DNA from: Gemmatimonadota bacterium
Lineage (GTDB): Bacteria > Gemmatimonadota > Gemmatimonadetes > Gemmatimonadales > GWC2-71-9
Assembly (NCBI GenBank): GCA_003222155.1
Contig: QHUU01000073.1
Span: forward strand, 1 to 47,434
DNA length: 47,434 nt
Reading direction: 5' to 3'
Part shown: positions 25,744 through 34,000 of the stretch, one piece after another
Numbering within the stretch: position 1 is the stretch's first letter
How the letters are laid out: each line of letters starts with the position of its first letter
Made by a program: the position numbers and the translations under genes
The notes under the pieces: generated by a model
What the model saw: the letters and a program-made list of their open reading frames with translations, nothing else
Told to the model about the DNA's origin: nothing
Database searches by the model: none

Positions 25744-26973
25744 ATGGCACCGAGAACGACCGACTTCCTCGTGGTAGGGGGCGGCATCCTCGGCCTCACG
25801 CTCGCCCTCGAGCTCAAGCGCCGCCATGGTGACTGCTCGGTCACACTGCTCGAGAAAGAGCCCGCCTGCGGTCTGCACGCGAGCGGCCGCAACTCGGGCG
25901 TGCTCCACGCCGGCTTCTACTACACGGCCGATACGCTCAAGGCGCGGCTGACGCGCGAAGGCAACCGCCGGCTCGCCGCCTACTGCGTTGAGCGCGGCCT
26001 GCCGCTCGACCGCTGCGGCAAGCTGGTGGTCGCGCGCGACGCCGCGGATCTCCCCGGCCTCGACGAGCTGCAGCGCCGCGGCCGCGCCACTGGCGTGCCG
26101 CTCGAGATGCTGTCCGCGGACGACGTCCGCCGCCTCGAGCCCCGTGCGCGGACGCACGAGCGGGCGCTGTTCTCCCCCCGTACCGCGACCGTGCAGCCGA
26201 CCGAGGTCGTCGCGAGTTTGGTGGCCGATGCGGGTGCGGCCGACATCGCGGTCCTCACCGGCGTGGCCTACCGGGGGCGCGGCCGCGGCGGAGTCTTCAC
26301 CTCGGCCGGCACCATCGACGCCGGCTATCTCGTGAACGCGGCCGGGCTGTACGCCGACCGCGTGGCGCGCGATTACGGGTTCTCCGAGCGCTACCGCATC
26401 CTGCCGTTTCGCGGACGCTACCTCCTGGCCGAGCCCGGCGCACCCGGCGTGCGCACTCACGTGTACCCCGTGCCGGCGCTCGCCAACCCGTTTCTCGGCG
26501 TCCACGTCACCCGCCGACTGGGGGGGGACGGCGCCGTGAAGATCGGACCGACCGCGGCGCCCGCGCTGTGGCGCGAGCAGTACGACGGGTGGCGCAACTT
26601 CCGGCTGGACGAGTGTCTGACGATCGCCGCCCGGGAGCTGGGGATGCTGTGGCGCGACGACTTCGGGTTCCGGCGTCTCGCCCTGGCGGAGCTGCGTACC
26701 CACGGCCGACGCGGCCTGGTGCGGCGGGCCGCGGGCCTGGTCGACGGCATCCACCCGGCGGCGTTCCGCCGCTGGGGGTCGACGGGGATCCGCGCCCAGC
26801 TGCTCGACGTGCGGGAGCACCGCCTGGAGATGGACTTCCGCTACGAGGGAGACGACCGCTCGTTCCACGTCCTCAACGCCGTGTCGCCCGCGTTTACGTG
26901 TGCTTTCTCCCTGGCGGCGTATCTCGTCCAGCGCATCGGCGAGCGGCTCCACGTCGTGGCGGCCGCGTCATGA
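25744..26973 (+). CDS. FAD-dependent oxidoreductase, L-2-hydroxyglutarate oxidase-like
   Basis: 409 residues of the D-amino-acid-oxidase-like fold. The FAD dinucleotide loop DFLVVGGGILGLTLALEL begins at residue 7, followed by ASGRNSGVLHAGFYY, characteristic of LhgO-type proteins, and VNAAGLYADRVA and FRGRYLL further on. LhgO oxidises L-2-hydroxyglutarate and passes electrons to the membrane quinone pool. Such genes do occur inside polysaccharide clusters, where they may oxidise a hydroxy-acid group or a sugar, so the annotated substrate is uncertain. The stop overlaps the ATG of the flippase gene (ATGA). Confidence 0.87.
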   Translation: MAPRTTDFLVVGGGILGLTLALELKRRHGDCSVTLLEKEPACGLHASGRNSGVLHAGFYYTADTLKARLTREGNRRLAAYCVERGLPLDRCGKLVVARDAADLPGLDELQRRGRATGVPLEMLSADDVRRLEPRARTHERALFSPRTATVQPTEVVASLVADAGAADIAVLTGVAYRGRGRGGVFTSAGTIDAGYLVNAAGLYADRVARDYGFSERYRILPFRGRYLLAEPGAPGVRTHVYPVPALANPFLGVHVTRRLGGDGAVKIGPTAAPALWREQYDGWRNFRLDECLTIAARELGMLWRDDFGFRRLALAELRTHGRRGLVRRAAGLVDGIHPAAFRRWGSTGIRAQLLDVREHRLEMDFRYEGDDRSFHVLNAVSPAFTCAFSLAAYLVQRIGERLHVVAAAS

Positions 26974-28544
26974 CCGTCCCGACGCTGCTCGGCGCGCGCC
27001 GGGGGGCGCCGGAGACGGCGCATCCCCCCACCCTCACCCAGAAGGCGTCGCTCACGGTCGTCGCCTACGGGCTCGAGTACGGCGCGAAGATCGTCGTGGG
27101 CTTGGTGCTCACGCCCATCCTGGTGAGCCGCCTCGGCCAGGCGTTCTACGGTGTGTTCGAGATGCTCGGCCGCCTGACCAGCTACGTCGCGCCGGTGAGC
27201 GGCCGCCCGCCCGAGGCGCTGCGCCTCGTGGTGGCGAGCCGTCAGGCCGCGCGCGACACGGACGCACAGCGGCGGGCGGTGGGCGGCGCCCTGGCGGTGT
27301 GGCTGTTGTTCCTGCCCCTCGCCGCCGCCGCCGGCGCGGTCGTCACCTGGCTCGCGCCGACGCTCGCCGGCGTCGCGCCCGCGCTCGCGGGGACCGTGCG
27401 GCTCGCGTGCGCGGCACTCGTCGGCGCGGTCCTCCTGGGCGGTCTGCTCGCCGTGCCGGAATCGGTCCTGTTCGGCGTGAACCTCGGCTACAAGCGCATG
27501 GAGCTGCAGGCGGGGTTGAGCGTCGTGGGCGGCGTGCTGACGGCGGCGGCCGCCTACGCCGGGCTGGGACTCGCCGGAGTGGGGGCGGCGCAGCTCGTGG
27601 TCGCCGCCCTCACCGGCTTGTGCTACTGGGGGATCGCGCGGAGCTACGTCGCGTGGTTCGGCGCCGCACGCCCCACCCGCGCCGACCTGCGCGCCCTGTT
27701 CGCGATGAGCGGCTGGCTCTCCCTGGGCGACGTCATCGCCAAGCTGCTGCTGGCGAGCGATCTCGTCATCCTCGGGTTCATGCTGTCGCCCTCGGTGGTC
27801 ACCACCTACGTCCTCACGAGCTATGCCGCGCGTACCGCCGTGAACCTGCACAGCGCGGCGGTCACGGCCGCCATGCCGGGCCTGGGCGGCCTCATCGGCC
27901 GGGGACAGTTCGCCTGGGCGGCCCTCGTGCGCCGCGAGATCTTCTCTCTCACGTGGCTGTTCGTCACGGCGGCGGGCGTGACCATCCTGGTGTGGAACCA
28001 CTCGTTCGTGACGCTGTGGATCGGCGGCGGCCAATGGGCGGGCACGGTCGTGGACCTGCTCATCGTGATCACCGCGGTGCAGACCGCGTTCATCCGCACC
28101 GACTCCAACATCATCGACGCCGCGCTGCACCCCTGGCGCCGGGTGCGGGTCGGCGCCGCGGCGGCGGTCGTGTCGCTGGCCGCGATGGTCGCGCTCACGC
28201 GCTGGCTCGGCCTCCCGGGTCTCTGCCTCGGCATCGTGACGGGCCGGGCGGTGCAGACCCTGGCCTATCCGGGTCTCGCCCGCGCCTGTCTCGGTGGAGC
28301 GACGCCGGAGACCAACTGGCCTGCGGCGCGGCCCCTGGTGGCGACGGCGCTGCTGTTCGCCGGCGCCGCGGCGCTCGGGAGTCGTCTCGTCGTCTCCGGG
28401 TGGCTGGTGTGGATCGGGGGCGTGACCGTGAGCGTGGCGCTCGCCGTGGCCCTGGCGTTCGCGGTCGGACTGCCGTCGGACGCCCGGCGCGGCGTGATCG
28501 CGCGAGCGCGGGCGGTCATCGTGGGACGGGGGGCGGCCGCATGA
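26970..28544 (+). CDS. Wzx-like polysaccharide flippase (first copy)
   Basis: 524 residues with about 12-14 predicted membrane helices over the whole length, of the MOP/polysaccharide transporter type. It begins LTQKASLTVVAYGLEYGAKIVVG and carries GLNPV-like conserved pieces VPESVLFGVNLGYKRM and ASDLVILGFML. It is a clear paralogue of the protein at 37244-38821, which has the same pieces almost unchanged. Wzx proteins flip undecaprenyl-linked repeat units to the periplasm. It is coupled by ATGA overlaps to the genes on both sides. Confidence 0.85.
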   Translation: MTVPTLLGARRGAPETAHPPTLTQKASLTVVAYGLEYGAKIVVGLVLTPILVSRLGQAFYGVFEMLGRLTSYVAPVSGRPPEALRLVVASRQAARDTDAQRRAVGGALAVWLLFLPLAAAAGAVVTWLAPTLAGVAPALAGTVRLACAALVGAVLLGGLLAVPESVLFGVNLGYKRMELQAGLSVVGGVLTAAAAYAGLGLAGVGAAQLVVAALTGLCYWGIARSYVAWFGAARPTRADLRALFAMSGWLSLGDVIAKLLLASDLVILGFMLSPSVVTTYVLTSYAARTAVNLHSAAVTAAMPGLGGLIGRGQFAWAALVRREIFSLTWLFVTAAGVTILVWNHSFVTLWIGGGQWAGTVVDLLIVITAVQTAFIRTDSNIIDAALHPWRRVRVGAAAAVVSLAAMVALTRWLGLPGLCLGIVTGRAVQTLAYPGLARACLGGATPETNWPAARPLVATALLFAGAAALGSRLVVSGWLVWIGGVTVSVALAVALAFAVGLPSDARRGVIARARAVIVGRGAAA

Positions 28545-30184
28545 CCCGGCCCGTGCTCCGGTTCCGCGAGATCACCGGGCTGCCGCAGCTCGCCTGGGTC
28601 GCGAGCGCCACCGCGGACGGCGACGAGGCGATCGTCTACCACGGCTCGTCCGTCGAGCACTCGCCGGAGTGGATGGTCGAGGGCGTGTGGGATGAGGAGT
28701 TCCGGGCCGGCGCCTTTCACACGAGCCCGCACTTCTTCGGGAGCGGCATCCGCGTCCAGCAGGACCGGCTGCATTTCGTCCCCTCGAGCGCGCTGGTGAA
28801 CCGGCTGCTGTATTGCCGATACCAGGAGCGCATCGTGGTCTCGAACAGCCTGGCGCTGCTGCTCGCCTTCACCGGCGCCACGCTCAACCCCGCGCACCAG
28901 TATCGCGCGGAAACGTACGCCATCCGGCACGGCGTCGGGCGCTACCCCCGCAGCTTCACGATCACGCATCCGGAGATCCGCTCGTTCTACCAGGTCTACG
29001 ATGAGAGCCTGGTGGTCGCCGCGGGCGGGCTCACCTTCGAGTCGCTGCGGCGTGCGCCGCACCTCACGTCGTTCGCCCACTACCGCGCCCTGGTCGGGGA
29101 GGCGCTGGGCCGGTTGCGGGCCAATTACGCCAGCCCCGAGCGGCGCCTGCCCATGACGGCGTTCGCGACGATCTCCTCGGGCTACGACTCGGCCGCCAGC
29201 GCCGCGCTGGTCGCACCGCTCGGCATCGCGATGTGTTTCACCAGCCGGCGCTCCAACTCGCACATCCCCTCGTGGCTCAGCCGGCGCGCGGCCATCGACG
29301 ACGGGAAGCCGATCGCCGACGTGCTCGGCCTCCGCACGGTCTATATCGACCGCCGGACCGCCCGCGTCGACGGGGACGAGCTGTACTTCCTCGCGCCGGG
29401 CTGCGCGCCCACGATGACGGTCCTGCATCCGCTCGCCAGACAGCTGCAGCAACGCGGCGCGCCGGCCGTCCTGTTCACCGGATTCCAGGGAGACGAGATG
29501 TGGGACGTGAACCGCTGGGAGCGCGCCTATCAGGAGGCGGGACTGGTGCGCGGCGACACGACCGCCTTGATGTTGTCGGAGATCAGGCTCAAAGCGGGAT
29601 TCGTCAACATCGCGGTGCCATCGCTGTTCGCCCACGCGGTGCGGGATATCTCGGCGATCTCGCTGTCGGACGAGATGGCGCCCTGGCGCCTGGGCTCGGG
29701 CTACGAGCGGCCTATCCCACGGCGCATCCTCGAGACGGCGGGCGTGCCGCGGACGTTGTTCGGGGGGCGGAAGAAGGCGATCGTCGAGCGGCGCACCTAC
29801 CCCGCCAACCGCGTGCTGCGCCGCGCCTTCTTCACTTATCTCCGGGCGCAGGGCCGCTGCTCGGGCGCCTTCGTCTACCTGCACGGCGCGGTGAACCGCT
29901 GCGCCTTCCCGTTCGTGCGGGCGTGGGACCTCCTGCGGCAGCGGCTGTTCGGCATCGAGCCACCCACCATCCCCGCGGCCTACGTCTGGAAGCGCTTCGA
30001 CTTCGCCTCGATGATGTTCGCCTGGGCCGCGGGCGCGTTGAGCGAGCGCTTCGCCGCCGTGCTACGGGAGAGCGGCGTGGCACGGCACCCGTCTCCGGCC
30101 GGCCGTCGTTCGGACACCGATCCCGGTCGAGCAGTCCCCTGGGCGCGTCCCACCGTCGAAGGCGCGCGGGCGATGCTGCCATGA
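28541..30184 (+). CDS. Asparagine-synthetase-like PP-loop protein without glutaminase domain
   Basis: 547 residues. The pyrophosphatase-type ATP loop FATISSGYDSAAS (SGYDS at 213-217) and the second motif FTGFQGDEMWD match the synthetase half of asparagine synthetases and beta-lactam synthetases. The N-terminus MTRPVLRF lacks the Cys2 nucleophile of a glutamine amidotransferase domain, although the first 200 residues could be a remnant of that fold. The enzyme may adenylate a carboxylate and attach an amine, for example amidating a uronic acid, as proposed for WbpG-like proteins in other surface polysaccharide clusters. Start and stop overlap neighbours as ATGA. Confidence 0.83.
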   Translation: MTRPVLRFREITGLPQLAWVASATADGDEAIVYHGSSVEHSPEWMVEGVWDEEFRAGAFHTSPHFFGSGIRVQQDRLHFVPSSALVNRLLYCRYQERIVVSNSLALLLAFTGATLNPAHQYRAETYAIRHGVGRYPRSFTITHPEIRSFYQVYDESLVVAAGGLTFESLRRAPHLTSFAHYRALVGEALGRLRANYASPERRLPMTAFATISSGYDSAASAALVAPLGIAMCFTSRRSNSHIPSWLSRRAAIDDGKPIADVLGLRTVYIDRRTARVDGDELYFLAPGCAPTMTVLHPLARQLQQRGAPAVLFTGFQGDEMWDVNRWERAYQEAGLVRGDTTALMLSEIRLKAGFVNIAVPSLFAHAVRDISAISLSDEMAPWRLGSGYERPIPRRILETAGVPRTLFGGRKKAIVERRTYPANRVLRRAFFTYLRAQGRCSGAFVYLHGAVNRCAFPFVRAWDLLRQRLFGIEPPTIPAAYVWKRFDFASMMFAWAAGALSERFAAVLRESGVARHPSPAGRRSDTDPGRAVPWARPTVEGARAMLP

Positions 30185-30891
30185 GCACCATCCTCAAGCG
30201 GGGGCTGGACGTGTTGCTCTCGGTGGTCGCGCTGGTGCTGCTCAGCCCGCTCCTGTCCCTCGCGGCGCTCGGCGTCTGGCTCTCCGATCGCACCCCGATC
30301 CTGTACCGCGCGCGCCTGACGGGGCGCAACGGCCGGCCGTTCACGATGTACAAGCTCCGCACCATGCGGGTGAACCACGGGGCGTTCAAGAGCGTCATCA
30401 CCGCCGATCGCGACCCCCGCGTGTTCCGGTTCGGGGCGTGGCTGCGGCGCGCCAAGGTCGATGAGCTGCCACAGCTCGTCAACATCCTGCGCGGCGAGAT
30501 GTCGATCGTCGGACCGCGGCCCGAGCATCCCGACATCGTGCGCCACCACTATGGGCCGGAGCACCGCGAGTTGCTGGGCGTGCGCCCGGGGCTCACGAGC
30601 CCCGGCACGCTGTACGACTACGCCCACGGCGACACGATCGTCGGGCGCAGCGATCCGGAGCGCGGCTACGTGGAGCGACTGCTGCCGCTGCGACTGGCGC
30701 TCGACCTGGTCTATGTCCGCCGGGCGTCGCTCGCCTACGACGCCGCGCTCGTCGCCCGCACCGTGCGCATGATCGCCGCGACCGTGTTCGGGCGCCGCTC
30801 CTCGGGCGATCCGCCGGAGCTGATCCAGGCGCGGGGGCTGCTCGCCCTCGACCGCGGGACATCCCGTCGTACGGCTACCGCCCATTTGTAA
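30181..30891 (+). CDS. Bacterial sugar transferase (polyprenyl-phosphate priming enzyme)
   Basis: 236 residues of family PF02397. One N-terminal membrane segment (VLLSVVALVLLSPLLSLAALG) leads into the catalytic part: FTMYKLRTMR, LRRAKVDELPQLVNILRGEM and IVGPRPEHP. These enzymes move a sugar-1-phosphate from a nucleotide sugar to undecaprenyl phosphate, starting repeat-unit synthesis at the inner membrane. The short form, without the extra membrane helices of WbaP, is common. It is the last gene of the coupled run 25744-30891. Confidence 0.93.
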   Translation: MSTILKRGLDVLLSVVALVLLSPLLSLAALGVWLSDRTPILYRARLTGRNGRPFTMYKLRTMRVNHGAFKSVITADRDPRVFRFGAWLRRAKVDELPQLVNILRGEMSIVGPRPEHPDIVRHHYGPEHRELLGVRPGLTSPGTLYDYAHGDTIVGRSDPERGYVERLLPLRLALDLVYVRRASLAYDAALVARTVRMIAATVFGRRSSGDPPELIQARGLLALDRGTSRRTATAHL

Positions 30892-30904
30892 GGGAGCTGC
30901 CACA
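30887..30904 (+). promoter_or_regulatory. TGTAA-N5-CTGCCACA element, copy 1
   Basis: The 18-bp TGTAAGGGAGCTGCCACA covers the stop codon of the sugar transferase and begins 119 bp upstream of ATG 31006. The same 13 fixed bases with the same spacing occur at 35005-35022 and 40154-40171. Regulatory function is inferred from conservation and constant distance to the next gene. Confidence 0.6.
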
Positions 30905-30960
30905 ACGGGCGGCCGAGCGCCTGCCGCTTCGCGGCTCAACTCGTCGCGCCCGAGCCGGTT

Positions 30961-30974
30961 AACGGTTGACCGTT
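30961..30974. promoter_or_regulatory. Inverted repeat AACGGT-TG-ACCGTT upstream of the giant phosphoesterase gene
   Basis: A perfect 6-2-6 palindrome ends about 32 bp before ATG 31006, in a locally AT-richer patch. It could be an operator near the promoter. Confidence 0.4.
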
Positions 30975-31005
30975 GCGAGCACGCAACATGCAGAAGGAGT
31001 ACGTG

Positions 31006-34000
31006 ATGCACACCCGTGCGCGTCCCCTCGCCGCCGCCTCCCGCGCGCTCGTCGCGCTGCTGGCCATCATCACATGTCGCAGCGACCAGGGACCCGAGGC
31101 CCCCATTCAGCGGACCGCGGCCCGGCCCAGCTTCGCGACGGTGCCTGTCGGCGCGGTCACGCTGGTCGGTGCCGGGAACATCGCGCGCTGCGACCGCGCC
31201 AACGACGAAGCCACGGCGGCGCTGCTGGACGGAATCCCCGGCACCGTGTTCGCGCTGGGCGACGCCGCGTATCCCAACGGCACGGCAACGACCTACTCCA
31301 ACTGCTACGACGCCAGTTGGGGCCGCCACAAGGCCCGCACGTACCCGGTCCTGGGCAACCACGACTACGACTCGAGCGCCACCGCCGCCGGCTACTTCGG
31401 CTACTTCGGCGCCGGCGCGGGAGAGCCGAGCAAGGGCTACTACAGCTACGATCTCGGTGCCTGGCACATCGTCGTCCTGAACAGCAACACCAGTTTCGTC
31501 TCGACCGCGGCGGGCTCGCCCCAGGAGACGTGGCTGAAAGCGGATCTCGCAGCCACCACCAAGCAGTGCCTGCTCGCGATGTGGCACAATCCGCGCTTCT
31601 ACTCCACCACGTCCAGCTCGTTCTCACCGAGTTCGTCGGTGAAGCCGTTCTGGGACGACCTCTATGCCGCGCACGCCACGCTGATCGTCAACGCGCACAT
31701 GCGCGACTACGAGCGGTTCGCGCCACAGGCGCCGACCGGCGTCGCCGACCCGGTGACCGGGATCCGCGAGATCATCGTGGGCACGGGGGGCGAGGGGCTC
31801 GACGCCGCGAGCACGTTGATCACGGCGAACAGCGAGGTGCGGATCAGCGGCGCGTACGGCGTCCTGAAGCTCACGCTCGCCGACGGGTCGTACTCCTGGC
31901 AGTTCGTTCCGGTGCCGGGCCAAGCCGCGAGTGATGCGGGGAGCGGCACGTGCTACGCCGCACCGCCTCCGGCACCGTTCGTGAACGCCGGCCCCGACAT
32001 GCAGGCGCACCCCGGCGATACGGTGAGCGTCGCGGTCACGTTCAGCGATCCGGGACCGAACGATGCCCCATGGTCGTACACGATCGCTTGGGGCGACGGG
32101 TCTCCCGCCACGACCGGCAGCACGACGACCCAGAGCTCACCCATTGGCGCGTCTCACGTCTACCCCACGCTCGGCACGGACAGCGTGCGCGTCACCGTCA
32201 CCAACAGTGCGGGCAGGTCGGGAGCGGATTCGCTCGCCGTGGCGCTCACGACAGCCACCACGGCCGTGATGGTGGGAGCAGGCGACATCGCGGACTGCGC
32301 CAAGACCAGCGACTCCCTCACCGCGAACCTGCTGGACACCATTCCCGGCACGGTATTCACCGCCGGCGACAACGCCTATCCAGAGGGATCGACCACCGAC
32401 CTCGCGAACTGCTACGGTCCCACGTGGGGCCGCCAGAAGGCCCGCACCAGGCCCGCGCCGGGCAATCACGACTACAGCCAGCCCGGCGCCGCCCCGTATT
32501 TCGCGTACTTCGGCGCCGCCGCAGGGGACCCGAGCAAGGGCTATTACAGCTACGACCTGGGCGATTGGCATGTCGTCGCCCTGAACTCCATGATTGCGCA
32601 CTGGGCCGGCTCGCCGCAGGAACAGTGGCTGCGCGCCGACCTCGCGTCGAGCACCAAGCGCTGCACGTTCGCCTATTTCCACCATCCGCTCTACACGTCC
32701 GGCATGTTGGCCGATACGTCGGTCCGGGCGCTGTGGCAAGCGCTCTACGACTTTGGCGCCGAGATCGTCGTCAGCGGGCACGACCACGACTATGAGCGGT
32801 TCGCGCCCCAGACCCCGCGCGGCGTGGCCGACCCGCTCACCGGGATCCGCGAGTTCATCGCGGGCACCGGGGGCGCCGGCCTGTTCACGCTGGGTACGCC
32901 GCTCCCGAACTCCGAGGTGCGCAACGACGTCACCTTCGGCGTTCTCAAGCTGACGCTCTCCTCCGGAGGGTACGCCTGGCGCTTCATCCCTGTGGCGGGG
33001 AAGACGTTCACGGATGCCGGCAGCGGAACCTGCCACGATGCCCCCTCGGCCACGAATCACCCGCCCAGCGCCGCCGTCGGAGGACCGTACACGGGCATCG
33101 AGGGCGGCGCGGTCGCCTTCGACGCCACCGGGTCGTCCGACCCGGACGGCGAGACCGTGAGCTACGCCTGGACCTTCGGTGATGGCAGCACCGGCAGCGG
33201 CGTGAAGCCGACCCATGTCTACGCCGACAACGGCAGCTACTCCGTGACGCTCACGGTCACGGACGCTCGCGGCGCCGCGAGCCCCGCGGCGAGCACCACG
33301 GCCACCATCGCCAACGCCGCGCCGGTCGCGAGCGCAGGCGCCCAGGCGGCGACCGCCGCAGCGAGCTTCACGTTCAGCGCCACCTTCAGCGACGCCGGCG
33401 TGAACGACGGCCCCTGGGCGTTTACGATCGCGTGGGGGGACAGCTCGGCGCAGACGACCGGAAGCGCCACGAGCCAAGCGAGCGCGATCACGGCCACGCA
33501 CACCTACGCCGCACCGGGGACGGACACCGTCCGGATCACCGTCGCGGACAAGGACGGAGCGACCGGCTCGGCCACCGCGGCCGTAAACGTCAGCGCGACG
33601 AATCGGCCGCCTGCCGCGGTGGCGGGAGGACCCTACGCCGGCTCCGAAGGCGCAGCGATCGCCTTCGACGGGAGCGCATCGTCCGACCCCGACGCAGACG
33701 CGTTGAGCTACGCGTGGAGCTTCGGCGACGGCGCGTCCGGTACGGGCGTCAAGCCGACCCACAGCTACGTCGACAACGGCGCCTACACGGCGACGCTCAC
33801 GGTGACCGACGCGCGCGGTGCGGCGAGCGCGCCGGTCACCACGACTGTGACGATCGCCAACGCGACTCCGACGGTGAATGCGGGACCGAGCCAGACCGTC
33901 ACCACCGGCGCGCCCTTCGCGCTGAATGCGACGTTCGCCGATCCCGGCAGGAACGACGCGCCCTGGTCGTATGCGATCGATTGGGGCGATGGCGGCGTGC

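Noticed and set aside
30887-30904. Reading the TGTAA-N5-CTGCCACA element as a sigma54 promoter
   Set aside because: The reverse strand TGGCAG-N5-TTACA has the right spacing, but the -12 GC is changed to AC and it would fire against the genes in all three places.
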